64,000 nucleotides of DNA, taken from positions 124,001 to 188,000 of the forward strand of contig OZ246962.1 of NCBI GenBank assembly GCA_965232255.1. The letters are read 5' to 3'. This DNA is from Endozoicomonas sp965232255 (lineage in GTDB: Bacteria > Pseudomonadota > Gammaproteobacteria > Pseudomonadales > Endozoicomonadaceae). The notes below the pieces were generated by a model, which saw nothing but the letters and a program-made list of their open reading frames with translations, made no database searches and was not told the DNA's origin. The position numbers were made by a program, and so were the translations under genes. Shown in pieces: positions 36,642-46,495 of the stretch (its first letter is position 1; each line of letters begins with the position of its first letter).

Positions 36642-36974
36642 TTACTCACTGGCCGGTTTGGTAGCAACAGCCTCCGCAATCAGCTTTTGCAGCTCACCAC
36701 TATTGAACATATCAACGATGATATCACTGCCGCCAACCAGTTCACCTTTAACCCACAATTGCGGAAATGTCGGCCAGTTAGCGTACTCGGGCAAACGAGC
36801 GCGAATCTCAGGGTTAGCCAATACATCCACAAAAGCGAACTGTTCACCACAAGCGACCAGTGCCTGTACCGCCTTGGAAGAGAAGCCACATTGTGGCAAC
36901 TTGGGCGAGCCCTTCATGTACAGCAGGATGGCATGGGACCCAATCTGCTCTTTTATCTGCTCCATTACGTCCAT
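36642..36974 (-). CDS. grxD: Monothiol glutaredoxin (Grx4/GrxD type)
   Basis: 110 aa. CGFS active site in MKGSPKLPQCGFSSKA; the WPTFPQLWVKGELVGGSDI block binds glutathione. These proteins carry or hand over 2Fe-2S clusters with BolA. ATG at 36974. No neighbour in an obvious operon. Confidence 0.96.
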   Translation of the reverse strand: MDVMEQIKEQIGSHAILLYMKGSPKLPQCGFSSKAVQALVACGEQFAFVDVLANPEIRARLPEYANWPTFPQLWVKGELVGGSDIIVDMFNSGELQKLIAEAVATKPASE

Positions 36975-37073
36975 GAGACGACCTCTTCTGCGTTAGGATC
37001 ATGAAACGCGCCATTTTAAAGAAAATGCCCGAGCGCCACCATAAGTTAATGCGTATTTGCTCCGCCAACACAG

Positions 37074-39212
37074 TCAGTAAATCAATTTCTCCGTAGCCAG
37101 CATTGTTTTCAGGGCAGGAAATATTGGCAGTGAGGCCGGTGACCTATTGCCCAGCTGCTTCGTGATCACCTTCGTGCTCAGCTCTTGTAAACTCAGCGGA
37201 GTAACTGACGGATCATAGCCAAAGTGTGCCTTAACGCGCCCGACAGTCCCCGGCGCCTCGCTAATGCACTCATCAGCACCGTGCTTCAATAGCTCAAAGG
37301 CCACATCAAGATGATTATGGGCGCCCGCTTCAAACAAAGGACTGCCAGGACCTGCCGCATGACTGTACAGATCGGCGCCACTGTCCAACAACAAACGAAC
37401 TACCTCAGCGTGCCCTTCGGCTGCGGCTAGCGTCAGCGGACACTCGCTGCCCTCGCTATGACTGTGGATATCCGCACCTCTGTCCAGCAGTAAACGAACC
37501 ACCTCAACGTGCCCTTCGGCAGCAGCCTGACTCAACGGACACCCGCTACCACTACTACGGCTCTGGATATCCGCACCTCTGTCCAGCAGTAAACGAATCA
37601 CCTCAACGTGCCCTTTGGCGGCACCCTGACTCAGCGGGCACTCGCTGCCACTACTACGGCTCTGGATATCCGCACTTCTGTCCAGCAGTAAACGAACCAC
37701 CTCAACGTGCCCTTCGGCGGCGGCCTGACTCAACGGGCACCCGCTGCCCTCGCTATGACTTTGGATATCCGCACCCCTGTCCAGCAGTAAACGAACCACC
37801 TCAACGTGCCCTTCGGCGGCGGCCTGACTCAACGGGCACCCGCTGTCACTGCTATGACTTTGGATATCCGCACCTCTGTCCAGCAGTAAACGCACCACCC
37901 CAATATGTCCTCTGGCCGCCGCCACGCTCAGTGGGCAGTCCTCACCATGGGTGAGACTGTGAATATCCGCACCTCGCTTCAGCAACAGCATTACCGCCGC
38001 CGCATGCCCTTCGGAGGCAGCTTCGCTCAGAGGTGTATCAAAGCCAACAGACCGACTATGAATATCAGCACCATAGTCCAATGCCAACACCATCAGCGCG
38101 CAATAACCGCCGACAGCGGCCAGGTTCAGCATACAGCGTGAGCCAGAAGCGCAATTATGCACATCCGCTCCCTGGTCCAGCAGGAACTTCGCCATTTCAA
38201 TGTGCTTACCTACAACTGCTGCGTCCAGCGGGGTGAAGTCCATCCTGTCCCGACTTTTGAGATCAGCTCCCCACTTAAGCAACAACGCTACCATCTCAAC
38301 CTGATCACTGGCGGCAGCCTGGACCAGCGCCTCTCTCAAGTCCGGAACAATACTGCGAACCTTGGCCTTTCTCTGCAACAGGTATCTAACAATGTCGATC
38401 TGACGATTCTCAATAGCCAGACTCAGTGGGGTATCATAGAACTCATTCAGACTGTCAATATCAATCAGGTTGTCAATGTCGGCCCCCCTGTCTAGCAACA
38501 GAGTCACTGCCTCAAGTTGGCCGTGCACCACAGCTTGATTTAGCGGCGTCCTCCAGCTCACGTCGTTACTATAAATATCAGCTCCGCTGTCCAAAAGTAA
38601 CGTCATTATTTCCAGGTTATTCGCCGAGGCCGCCCAGTGAAGCGGTGTCTGCGGCCCTACGCCCCTGCTGTCAGGATCGGCACCATGAGCTAGCAACACC
38701 CGCATCACTTCTGTATAGTTGCCTATACAAGCTTGATACAACGGGGTTTTAAATCCGACAGTGAGGCCGTTAACCTCAGCACCGTTAGCCAACAGCAGCC
38801 GCACTACCTCAAGTTGGCCGAGCATAGAAGCACACGCCAGTGGTTTTTTGTTGTCTTTGCTGCCAGCATTAACATTCAACCCAGTGGTCAGCAATAGCTT
38901 CACCAGATTCACCGAACCACCGGTAGCAGCAGTGCCTAATATCACCCCATCCCGACAGCTCAGACAATACCCTTCTCCTACCAGAAGCTGTTGCATTTGG
39001 TTATAAGCCTCAACAGAAGCAGCTATCCGCAGTTTGGCAAACTCGTTATTGAGAGTGACCTTACGCTGATCAATAGGGATGTCAGCACACGTACCATCGC
39101 ATTGGGGAGCACCGTCAGGAATCCACTTGACCTGCGTAACAGGTGTCGAGTCGGCAATGTCCGCAGTGATGACGGTTCCAGCGCCATCCACACGGGGGAA
39201 ACTTGTGTTCAA
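37074..39212 (-). CDS. Ankyrin repeat protein, 712 aa
   Basis: From about residue 95 to 665 the protein is a run of roughly 17 ankyrin repeats of 33 aa (pattern G-A-D-I-x-S-x-S-x-x-x-x-x-P-L-x-x-A-A-x-x-G-H-x-E-V-V-R-L-L-L-D-R). The first 70 residues and the last 45 are not ankyrin. No signal peptide. Such proteins bind other proteins and in host-associated bacteria are often secreted into host cells; that role is inference. The start at 39212 is a TTG with AGGTAG upstream; no ATG occurs before residue 72. The terminator region after 37074 was not resolved. Confidence 0.85.
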   Translation of the reverse strand: MNTSFPRVDGAGTVITADIADSTPVTQVKWIPDGAPQCDGTCADIPIDQRKVTLNNEFAKLRIAASVEAYNQMQQLLVGEGYCLSCRDGVILGTAATGGSVNLVKLLLTTGLNVNAGSKDNKKPLACASMLGQLEVVRLLLANGAEVNGLTVGFKTPLYQACIGNYTEVMRVLLAHGADPDSRGVGPQTPLHWAASANNLEIMTLLLDSGADIYSNDVSWRTPLNQAVVHGQLEAVTLLLDRGADIDNLIDIDSLNEFYDTPLSLAIENRQIDIVRYLLQRKAKVRSIVPDLREALVQAAASDQVEMVALLLKWGADLKSRDRMDFTPLDAAVVGKHIEMAKFLLDQGADVHNCASGSRCMLNLAAVGGYCALMVLALDYGADIHSRSVGFDTPLSEAASEGHAAAVMLLLKRGADIHSLTHGEDCPLSVAAARGHIGVVRLLLDRGADIQSHSSDSGCPLSQAAAEGHVEVVRLLLDRGADIQSHSEGSGCPLSQAAAEGHVEVVRLLLDRSADIQSRSSGSECPLSQGAAKGHVEVIRLLLDRGADIQSRSSGSGCPLSQAAAEGHVEVVRLLLDRGADIHSHSEGSECPLTLAAAEGHAEVVRLLLDSGADLYSHAAGPGSPLFEAGAHNHLDVAFELLKHGADECISEAPGTVGRVKAHFGYDPSVTPLSLQELSTKVITKQLGNRSPASLPIFPALKTMLATEKLIY
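37430..37930 (-). repeat. Near-identical 99-bp ankyrin-coding repeats
   Basis: About five consecutive 99-bp units encode nearly the same 33 residues (DRGADIQSHS-SGCPLSQAAAEGHVEVVRLLL). They differ at only a few bases each, far less than the other ankyrin repeats of the same gene, which indicates recent expansion or gene conversion. Confidence 0.85.
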
Positions 39213-39460
39213 GGGCAGCTACCTATTATTTCTTTAGTTGGACAGACTGGATAGGTACGGCAGCGGAAGGTTAGCTCAATCCAGCCGTGACTGCCCATCG
39301 CCCGAAAAAACTTTCTCTCACCTTGCGCGGGCGTTCCCAACACACGCTGCGAGCCGATGTTTTTTTCCAGCGCCAAATCAAGAGCGGTTATCTTTTATCC
39401 GCAGTCGAATTGCCTTACTATTTGACTACTGACGTTTAACTGCCATCAATCACACCCAAC

Positions 39461-40030
39461 ATGCACGTCCCTGAAAAACAACAAAACGCCTATCCCTGGT
39501 GGCTCAAGCCTTTTTTCTGGAGTCAGCGACGACGCTATGGCAAAGTGCTCAAGCCGGGGCTGCTGTGGGCCAGGGTGCCCCGTTTATTTGCTGCCGTCGC
39601 TGCTCTTTATGGCGTACTGGATCGCAAATCATCACCGCTGACGCCGCAGCTGCGATCACTGGTAACCCTGCGGGTATCTCAAATCAACTGGTGCGCTTTT
39701 TGTCTTGATATTAACGCCATGACCCTGGCCAAACGCTCAGGCAGTATTGACAAGGTCGATGCTTTGTCCGACTGGCAAAATGCCACCTTGTTCAGTGACC
39801 AGGAGCGAGTAGCCCTGGCGTATACCGAAGCGATGACCTACAGCGACCGGCAGGTAACGCCGGATTTGATGGCACAGGTCAAACAACACTTTGATGACGA
39901 TACCTTGATTGAACTGACCGGTTTGATTGCTTTTCAAAATATGTCCAGCAAATTCAACAGCGCACTTGATGTGCCAGCAGAAGGCTTTTGTCAGCTACCG
40001 CCATGCGATACTTTCCGGCCAACAGACTAA
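39461..40030 (+). CDS. Carboxymuconolactone decarboxylase / AhpD-like protein
   Basis: 189 aa. AhpD-like fold with the redox pair C-x-x-C in INWCAFCLDINAM and the upstream TPQLRSLVTLRVSQ helix. The His that often follows the CxxC in AhpD proteins (C-x-x-C-x-x-x-H) is Asn here, so peroxidase-linked activity may differ. Function otherwise unknown. Confidence 0.82.
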   Translation: MHVPEKQQNAYPWWLKPFFWSQRRRYGKVLKPGLLWARVPRLFAAVAALYGVLDRKSSPLTPQLRSLVTLRVSQINWCAFCLDINAMTLAKRSGSIDKVDALSDWQNATLFSDQERVALAYTEAMTYSDRQVTPDLMAQVKQHFDDDTLIELTGLIAFQNMSSKFNSALDVPAEGFCQLPPCDTFRPTD

Positions 40031-40295
40031 TTACCAGCCATGAGCGTGCATCGTGTAGCACAGCGAATGCAGTACCAGGACGATCTTTGCCAAGAGAAAT
40101 CAAGTATTGAGCAAACGTCCTCGCGCCAAACCTGCTGGGTTTATTTGTCATTATCGCCTTGATCTTTGCTTTAAAATCCATCTACTCTCGCCCACCTGAG
40201 ACCATAGCCTGAAGGTTGTGGCCATCCTCCGGCAATACCAGCAAAAACCAATTACCAAGCCATTGCTGTTGCTTTTGAACCAACAGGAGTTATAC

Positions 40296-41630
40296 ATGAA
40301 GCCAGCCAAACGCGTCTTACCCCTTGCTCTATGCATTGCTGCTGGTTGTGCCGCGGCGCTTTTTTTACCGTCGTTCATCGACAAAAAGCCACCCACCCCG
40401 GTAGCCGTTGAGGAGATCACGGTAAATCAGTTGCCAACGCTGGCTGAGCCGATGGTGTTGGTGGATGCTCGTGCTGACCAGTTTTTTAACGGCTGGCCAG
40501 GCACTACCGGAGCCCCACAGGGCCATATAGAGGGTGCTGTAAACTTTCAGCCACACTGGCTGGAACTGGCTGGTTCATCGCAGGATCAACAAGCACTGCT
40601 GGCAGCCAAAGGTATTAACAAAGAAAAGACAATAGTTGTCTATGATGATAGCGATGGTACAGCTGACGAACTTTATCAACGCCTGAAACACGAAGGCTAC
40701 GCCAAGGTTTATCGGCTTGCTGGCGGCATTAAAGCCTGGGGTGAAGCTGGCAATGATACCTATATCCTTCCACGTTACGACAAGCTGGTATTTCCTCAAT
40801 GGGTGCAACAACAACTGGCGAGCAGCCACAAGCCGGTAATTCTTGAAGTGGGCTATGACGAAGAGTCGGATTACCGCTCAGGTCACATACCCGACGCCAT
40901 TTACCTTGATACCCGGGAGATTGAATGGGACCTGGGCGGAACCCCTTCATGGAATTATGTTGCTGACAGCAAGCTGGCAACACTGCTGGCGCAATACGGT
41001 ATTGCAGAAGATACGACTGTCGTTGTTTATGCAGATAAGTTGGCCATGGGCGCCTATCGCGCTGCGGTGGGTTTGATGTACATGGGTGTTGACGATGTCC
41101 GCGTGCTCAATGGTGGTAAACAAGCCTGGGAGAATCAGGGTTATGCCTTACAACAAGGCAGTAACAAGCCAACGCCACTGACCGAAAGCACATTGCAAGT
41201 GCCGGAAAACAAAACATTTGTGATCAACATTCCCGAGGTCAAGGCACTGCTTGAAGCACCTGATACTGTCCTTGCTGCTGTCATGACACCTGAAGAGTTC
41301 AGTGGGGAAAAGTCCGGTTACTTGCGCTATCGCAAGGCTGGCCATGTTCCCGGATCTGTGTTGTTGGAAAATGGCGATGGCGCTTACGACATGCTCAACT
41401 ACGAGGATCTTGATGGCACCATGCGCTCCTGGACCGAGATTGCCAAAATGTGGCAGGACAAAGGACTCAGTGCCGAGAAGGAAGTCAGCTTTTACTGCGG
41501 CACCGGCTGGCGCGCCAGCGAAACCTTCTTTGCCGCTTACCTGATGGGCTGGGACAATATCAGTGTCTTCGATGATGGCTGGATTGGCTGGAGCATGGAC
41601 CGGGCTAACCCGGTTGCTTCGAACAGTTAG
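40296..41630 (+). CDS. Three-domain rhodanese-like sulfurtransferase
   Basis: 444 aa, exported or membrane-anchored: residues 1-30 are hydrophobic (LPLALCIAAGCAAALFLPS). Three rhodanese domains follow. In the first the active-site loop reads VVYDDSDGTADE and in the second VVYADKLAMGAY; both lack Cys. The third has FYCGTGWRAS with the catalytic Cys, so only it should transfer sulfur. ATG at 40296 follows CAGGAG. Its stop overlaps that of the convergent M48 protease by 4 nt. Confidence 0.88.
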   Translation: MKPAKRVLPLALCIAAGCAAALFLPSFIDKKPPTPVAVEEITVNQLPTLAEPMVLVDARADQFFNGWPGTTGAPQGHIEGAVNFQPHWLELAGSSQDQQALLAAKGINKEKTIVVYDDSDGTADELYQRLKHEGYAKVYRLAGGIKAWGEAGNDTYILPRYDKLVFPQWVQQQLASSHKPVILEVGYDEESDYRSGHIPDAIYLDTREIEWDLGGTPSWNYVADSKLATLLAQYGIAEDTTVVVYADKLAMGAYRAAVGLMYMGVDDVRVLNGGKQAWENQGYALQQGSNKPTPLTESTLQVPENKTFVINIPEVKALLEAPDTVLAAVMTPEEFSGEKSGYLRYRKAGHVPGSVLLENGDGAYDMLNYEDLDGTMRSWTEIAKMWQDKGLSAEKEVSFYCGTGWRASETFFAAYLMGWDNISVFDDGWIGWSMDRANPVASNS

Positions 41631-42463
41631 CGGTTGAGTGCCCGGCGGTAGAGTGGCTCCACTCTGGCAATATTGGCCTTGAGCCCGCTGATCCGGGTAT
41701 CGTGAGATGGATGTGTGCTCATAAATTCCGGCAAGCTCTGACCGGCCTGTAGGGACATCTTCTGCCAGAGGCTGATGGCGCCCTCCGGGTCATACCCAGC
41801 CCTGGCCATCAGCTCCAATCCAATCAGGTCCGCCTCTGCTTCGTTAGTGCGACTATTGGGCAACGTCAGGGCGTAGTTAACCACAAGACTGCCAATATTG
41901 ATCAAATCCGGATCCACCTGGAATAAAACGCCTAAAGCGAGTTCTCCCAACAGCAAGGCATACGCCTGGGACATCGCCTCGCGCCCGTGCTCTCGCAAGG
42001 CATGGGCCATTTCGTGCCCCATGATAGCGGCAATCTCATCGTCGGTCAGGGACAGCGTATCGATAATGCCACTGTAAAACATGATCTTGCCACCAGGCAT
42101 GCAATAAGCATTAAGCTGGGGATCATCAATCAAGTTAACCTCCCACTCCCAGTAGCGGGCGTCTGGGCGAAATGTATCTACCTGGGCAATTAGTCGACTG
42201 GCAACCCGGTGCAAGCGCTGCACCTCGTAGTGCCGACGGTTCAACTGTTGCTCATCCCGTGCCTGTGCCAGCGCCTCCAGATATGCCTGGCTCGCCATGG
42301 CATGCACTCGCTCGGGTGACAGCAGTGAGAACATCGTCTGCTCGCGCTCAACGCCTATGGAACCGGCATTGGTAGTCAGCACGCTTTCACATCCGGCCAG
42401 CAACAACCCAAGACTGATGCCCAGGGGCAGTAACCATTTTTTGATCATTTGTTCTGTGCTCAT
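41627..42463 (-). CDS. M48 family metalloprotease lipoprotein
   Basis: 278 aa. Lipoprotein signal with LLLAGC; zinc motif HEMAHALREHG (HExxH) near residue 155, with the third ligand Glu probably in NEAEADLIGLEL. M48 periplasmic proteases of this type (LoiP/BepA/YggG group) act in outer-membrane protein quality control. The ATG at 42463 gives a proper signal peptide; an alternative ATG lies five codons on. Confidence 0.9.
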   Translation of the reverse strand: MSTEQMIKKWLLPLGISLGLLLAGCESVLTTNAGSIGVEREQTMFSLLSPERVHAMASQAYLEALAQARDEQQLNRRHYEVQRLHRVASRLIAQVDTFRPDARYWEWEVNLIDDPQLNAYCMPGGKIMFYSGIIDTLSLTDDEIAAIMGHEMAHALREHGREAMSQAYALLLGELALGVLFQVDPDLINIGSLVVNYALTLPNSRTNEAEADLIGLELMARAGYDPEGAISLWQKMSLQAGQSLPEFMSTHPSHDTRISGLKANIARVEPLYRRALNR

Positions 42464-42642
42464 GCAATTCCGACCGTGCCCTGTGTTCGGTTGCCACTGG
42501 ACGTACGAGTACAGACAGAATAGGCCGCTCCCCAAATTACGCTCATCCCATTACCGCCGGCATAAAATCGTGACTACGCTTTAACGATCTCGCATAGAAA
42601 TATCCTTGACTACAAGTCCAACAATCTGCCTGGAGTTATTTC

Positions 42643-44955
42643 ATGATTACCACTCACAACCTGGGGTTTCCCCGGATAGGCGCCCGGCGCGAATTGAAAA
42701 AAGCACTGGAACGTTACTGGCGTGACGATCTGCCTAAATCAGCACTACTCGAAGAAGGCAGACGCCTACGTCAACAGCACTGGCAATTGCAACAGGCGGC
42801 CGGGCTGAACCTGGTCCCCGCCGGGGATTTTGCCTGGTACGACCAAATGCTGAATCACTCCCTGATGCTTGGTGTTGTCCCGGAACGCTTCGGCTCTGCT
42901 GACCCCGGAGATATCGATACGCTGTTTCGCATGGCCCGAGGACGTGCGCCCAGCGGTCAGCCGGCTGCCGCTTGTGAGATGACCAAGTGGTTCGATACCA
43001 ACTACCACTACATTGTCCCCGAACTGATCAGCGGGCAGCAATTCCGGCTGGCCAATACGGCTGTCATCGACGAGACGGCTGAAGCGCTTGCCCACGGCTT
43101 CAAAGTCAAGCCGGTACTGATTGGGCCATTGACCTGGCTATGGCTGGGCAAAGTCAAGGGCGAAGATTTTGATCGGCTGGAACTGCTTGATGGCGTGGTC
43201 GAAGTGTATGGTCAGGTACTGAACAAGCTGGGAGAAATGCTGGCAGAAAATCAGTTGGAGTGGGTGCAGATTGATGAGCCCATTCTGACGCTGGACTTGC
43301 CCCACGCCTGGCGCCAGGCTTTTGAGTCGGTCTATCACCGTCTGCACAGTTGCCCGGTGAAAATCTTGCTGGCCAGCTACTTTGGTGAGCTTAACGGCAC
43401 CACCACAACCGTGGTCAATTTGCCGGTGGATGGCATTCATGTGGACCTGGTCCGCGCACCGGAACAACTACCAGCTTTGCTTGATCGCCTGCCAGCCTAC
43501 AAGGTGCTGTCGGCTGGTGTGGTCAATGGGCGCAATGTCTGGCGCTGCGACCTGCAACGCACTGTCGATCAGTTGGCAGAGGCGGAAGAACGTTTGGGCG
43601 ATCGCCTGTGGATTGCTCCAAGCTGCTCCCTGCTCCATGTACCGGTGGATCTGGATAACGAAACCACGCTGGACCCGCAGCTAAAATCCTGGTTTGCCTT
43701 TGCGCGGCAAAAGTGCCGCGAAGTGGCAGTGATTGGCCGCGCCCTGACTGGTGGCCAACAAGCCAGAGAGCCAGCAGTTGTTGACCTGATTGCCCAGTCT
43801 CAACAAGCTGTGGCTGACCGGCAACAGTCCGTGCGAGTTCATAATGCCCAGGTGCAGCAGCGGGTGATCGACTTGCAGGATGATCCGAGTGTGGATAAAC
43901 GTCATTCACCGTATACCACCCGTGCCGTGTTACAGCACGAAAAACTGCATCAACCCCAATTCCCCACCACCACCATTGGCTCTTTTCCGCAAACGCCGGA
44001 AATTCGGCAAAAGCGATTGCAGTTTCGCAATGGCGAGCTGGATGAGCCTTCTTATATTGCCGCCATGCAGGCCGAGATTCGTTCCACCATTAAACGACAA
44101 GAGGCGCTTGGCCTTGATGTTCTGGTTCATGGTGAAGCGGAACGTAACGATATGGTTGAGTATTTTGGCCAACAGCTTGAAGGGTTTGCTTTTACCACCA
44201 ATGGCTGGGTGCAAAGTTATGGCAGTCGTTGTGTAAAACCACCGATCATTATCGGGGATATTGACCGTCCGGCACCGATGACCGTTTCCTGGAGCCGTTA
44301 TGCCCAGGAACAGACCAGCCAACCGGTCAAGGGCATGCTGACCGGACCGGTAACCATTCTTTGCTGGTCATTTCCCAGGGATGACGTCAGCCGGGAAACT
44401 TCCTGTCTGCAATTGGCGCTAGCCCTGCGCGATGAAGTGCTTGACCTGGAAAAAGCCGGTATTGGCATTATCCAGATTGATGAACCAGCCATTCGCGAAG
44501 GATTGCCACTGCGTCAGGTGGACTGGGCGCCCTACCTTGAGTGGGCGGTAAAAAGCTTTCGCATTGCCGCGGGGGGGGTGCAGGATGAAACCCAGATTCA
44601 TACTCATATGTGCTACAGCGAGTTTAACGACATTATTGAGTATATTGCCGCCATGGATGCGGACGTAATCACCATTGAAACCTCACGCTCCGATATGGAG
44701 TTGCTGGATGCATTCGAGGCCTTTGAGTATCCCAATGAGATCGGCCCGGGCGTATACGACATTCACTCGCCTAATGTGCCAAGCATTGAATGGATTGAAA
44801 CGCTGATGACCCGGGCTGCCGAAAAAATTCCCCCACAGCGACTGTGGGTAAACCCGGACTGCGGACTGAAAACCCGCGAATGGCCGGAGGTTGAGGCGGC
44901 ATTGGGCAATATGGTGGCAGCGGCCAGGGCGTTACGAGTCAGAGCCCTGGAGTGA
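42643..44955 (+). CDS. metE: Cobalamin-independent methionine synthase
   Basis: 770 aa, full length. Transfers the methyl group of methyltetrahydrofolate polyglutamate to homocysteine. The start THNLGFPRIGARRELKKALE is typical. Zinc ligands appear in HTHMCYSEF (His and Cys) and NPDCGLKTR (Cys). FPTTTIGSFPQT opens the C-terminal barrel. GGAG precedes the ATG. No B12 riboswitch was recognised upstream. Confidence 0.97.
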   Translation: MITTHNLGFPRIGARRELKKALERYWRDDLPKSALLEEGRRLRQQHWQLQQAAGLNLVPAGDFAWYDQMLNHSLMLGVVPERFGSADPGDIDTLFRMARGRAPSGQPAAACEMTKWFDTNYHYIVPELISGQQFRLANTAVIDETAEALAHGFKVKPVLIGPLTWLWLGKVKGEDFDRLELLDGVVEVYGQVLNKLGEMLAENQLEWVQIDEPILTLDLPHAWRQAFESVYHRLHSCPVKILLASYFGELNGTTTTVVNLPVDGIHVDLVRAPEQLPALLDRLPAYKVLSAGVVNGRNVWRCDLQRTVDQLAEAEERLGDRLWIAPSCSLLHVPVDLDNETTLDPQLKSWFAFARQKCREVAVIGRALTGGQQAREPAVVDLIAQSQQAVADRQQSVRVHNAQVQQRVIDLQDDPSVDKRHSPYTTRAVLQHEKLHQPQFPTTTIGSFPQTPEIRQKRLQFRNGELDEPSYIAAMQAEIRSTIKRQEALGLDVLVHGEAERNDMVEYFGQQLEGFAFTTNGWVQSYGSRCVKPPIIIGDIDRPAPMTVSWSRYAQEQTSQPVKGMLTGPVTILCWSFPRDDVSRETSCLQLALALRDEVLDLEKAGIGIIQIDEPAIREGLPLRQVDWAPYLEWAVKSFRIAAGGVQDETQIHTHMCYSEFNDIIEYIAAMDADVITIETSRSDMELLDAFEAFEYPNEIGPGVYDIHSPNVPSIEWIETLMTRAAEKIPPQRLWVNPDCGLKTREWPEVEAALGNMVAAARALRVRALE

Positions 44956-44963
44956 GCAGTTGT

Positions 44964-44984
44964 GCTCCCGGTTGATCCGGGAGC
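44964..44984 (+). terminator. Hairpin after metE
   Basis: GCTCCCGG-ttgat-CCGGGAGC, 8-bp perfect stem, 8 nt after the metE stop, extendable by GTTG/CAAC outside. No T-run follows, so it may stall or protect the 3' end instead of terminating. Confidence 0.45.
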
Positions 44985-45145
44985 CAACTTGCACAAAAGC
45001 AACGAAACCGTTATGTCATTTTCTTCATTGTTGACTGATAGAAAAATCAAGCCTTGTTTGCAATGACGTCCCGGGTAAAGTCGGTACGCCAGAACTTATA
45101 ACCCTGAACCGTCGCTTGAGCAGCTGCTCCCCAGATGGCAGACTG

Positions 45146-45290
45146 TTGACATCCTCCCACCACCAAGCCTAAGGGCTATGGGGGGGATTCCCGTTAGTCA
45201 CCCAACAGGTTTCCTGTTTCAACACGCCTTCCCTAGATGACAAAGTCTAAAACCCTGCCACCCCCGTTCCGGTCGCTCCACAGGCTAAGT
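45146..45290 (-). mobile_element. Right-end remnant of a TnpB element
   Basis: From 45146 (minus-strand end GGAGGATGTCAA) to about 45290 the sequence matches the right ends at 17590 and 50781, including the last TnpB codons (CGATGTGVAG). The terminal hairpin has different but pairing arms. Homology stops at 45290, where an IS4-like fragment begins. The rest of tnpB is gone. Confidence 0.8.
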
Positions 45291-45486
45291 GACACTCCCT
45301 GCCCGATTGGGCGTGGGTTCTCGGCAGAGCTTGCTGAAATTCTTCAGCAACTCGGTAAAGATTGGTGGAGCGCGTGCGGATCAAGGACAGAACAAACTGT
45401 GCAATAAAATCAGCGCGGGCTTGATGCGATGGCAAATGGGCTTTAAGCTTCTCGGCTAATGAGCTGACTTCTTTCATGTACGACAA
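45291..45486 (-). pseudogene. IS4-type transposase N-terminal remnant
   Basis: About 60 residues (VSSLAEKLKAHLPSHQARADF, then FVLSLIRTRSTNLYRVA) match the N-terminal pattern of IS4-family transposases, where a short helix pair precedes the DDE domain. The frame then runs into the TnpB remnant, producing a chimeric open frame ending at 45247. No DDE domain is present. Fragment only. Confidence 0.55.
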
Positions 45487-45631
45487 CGGTAAACTGTGCC
45501 GAGGTTAGGAACCATATAGGTTCCCCTACATGAGAGCCAGCTCATACCTTTCAGTGCCCGTCATGTTTGGCCTGCAAAAGTTTTGTCCCGTACATAGGAC
45601 AAGCCGGTTAATGGCTCTATTTCTAGATTAG

Positions 45632-46482
45632 GAGTTGTTGAGGTTTTACATCGGTAACCAAACGATACAGCATGCCATAGCGACGACGCTGGCATAGTTG
45701 CGCTTTAACTTGTCATATCTTGTCGCAACACCTCGGAAGTGCTTCAGCCGGGCAAATATATTCTCGACCAAATGTCGGTATTTGTATAAGCCCCAGTCCA
45801 TTCCAGTATTCCCCACCTTGGAGCCCTTCCTTCTGGGAATAACCGGATTGGATCCTTTTTCTGTGATTTTATCTCTGACCTTCTGACTGTCGTAGCCCTT
45901 ATCCGCTATGACATTCTCAGCTGCCGGTAGTTGTTCAAGCAGCTCGGGGGCTGCGGTGCAATCGTTCACCTCTCCTCCCGAAATCTCAAATCCTATGGGT
46001 AAACCCATAGCATCAACAGCCATATGAATTTTACTGGTCAGACCACCTCTACTTTTACCAATACCTTCGGAATCTGCTGAGGCTGCACCACTACTGTGTT
46101 GATGAGCCTTGGTGTAGCTGCCATCTATGAATACCCATTCAAGGTCAGGATCTTGCACCAGAGCTTGGAATACCTTGAACCACTTCCCCTTGGCAGACCA
46201 ATCGTTGAATTTTTGGAAGACTGTATTCCACTTGCCAAATTCAGAAGGCAGGTCTCTCCACGGAATCCCTGTACGAATGCGATAGAGCATACCTTCTATA
46301 GATAACTTGAGATCAGGCTTGTCATTTATGCGGACTTGCTTGAGAATCGGCTGAAGCTTCAACCAGTGCTTGTCGCTGAGCATGAGGCGGGGCATAACAG
46401 GTTCGTATTGCTGCTGTGTGGAAACTGCAATAATACGAATCTGTAAGCCTTCTTCAAGCCTCCAAAAAAACCTCAACAGTCC
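45632..46482 (-). mobile_element. IS5-family element, 851 bp
   Basis: Inverted ends GAGTTGTTGAGGTTTT (left) and GGACTGTTGAGGTTTT (right, reverse complement), 13 of 16 identical. Flanks are TTAG on the left and CTAG on the right, close to the short target duplication of the family. One transposase gene fills it. The element ends 10-13 bp before the TerB-like gene. Confidence 0.85.
45646..46395 (-). CDS. IS5-family transposase
   Basis: 249 aa from the ATG at 46395 (MPRLMLSDKHWLKLQPIL); the frame is open upstream to 46476. DDE residues: Asp in VFIDGSYTKAHQH, Asp in VIADKGYDSQKVR, Glu in YRHLVENIFARLKHFR. The helix-turn part has YRIRTGIPWRDLPSEFG, typical of the family. Complete and probably functional. 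Confidence 0.92.
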   Translation of the reverse strand: MPRLMLSDKHWLKLQPILKQVRINDKPDLKLSIEGMLYRIRTGIPWRDLPSEFGKWNTVFQKFNDWSAKGKWFKVFQALVQDPDLEWVFIDGSYTKAHQHSSGAASADSEGIGKSRGGLTSKIHMAVDAMGLPIGFEISGGEVNDCTAAPELLEQLPAAENVIADKGYDSQKVRDKITEKGSNPVIPRRKGSKVGNTGMDWGLYKYRHLVENIFARLKHFRGVATRYDKLKRNYASVVAMACCIVWLPM

Positions 46483-46495
46483 CTAGGAGTGGATG

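Noticed and set aside
37430..37930. Regular 99-bp repeats as a CRISPR-like or satellite array
   Set aside because: They are in frame and encode ankyrin repeats; no spacers.
45247..45486. 79-codon open frame as a real gene
   Set aside because: It is a chimera: an IS4-type N-terminal fragment joined to the last codons of a tnpB remnant.
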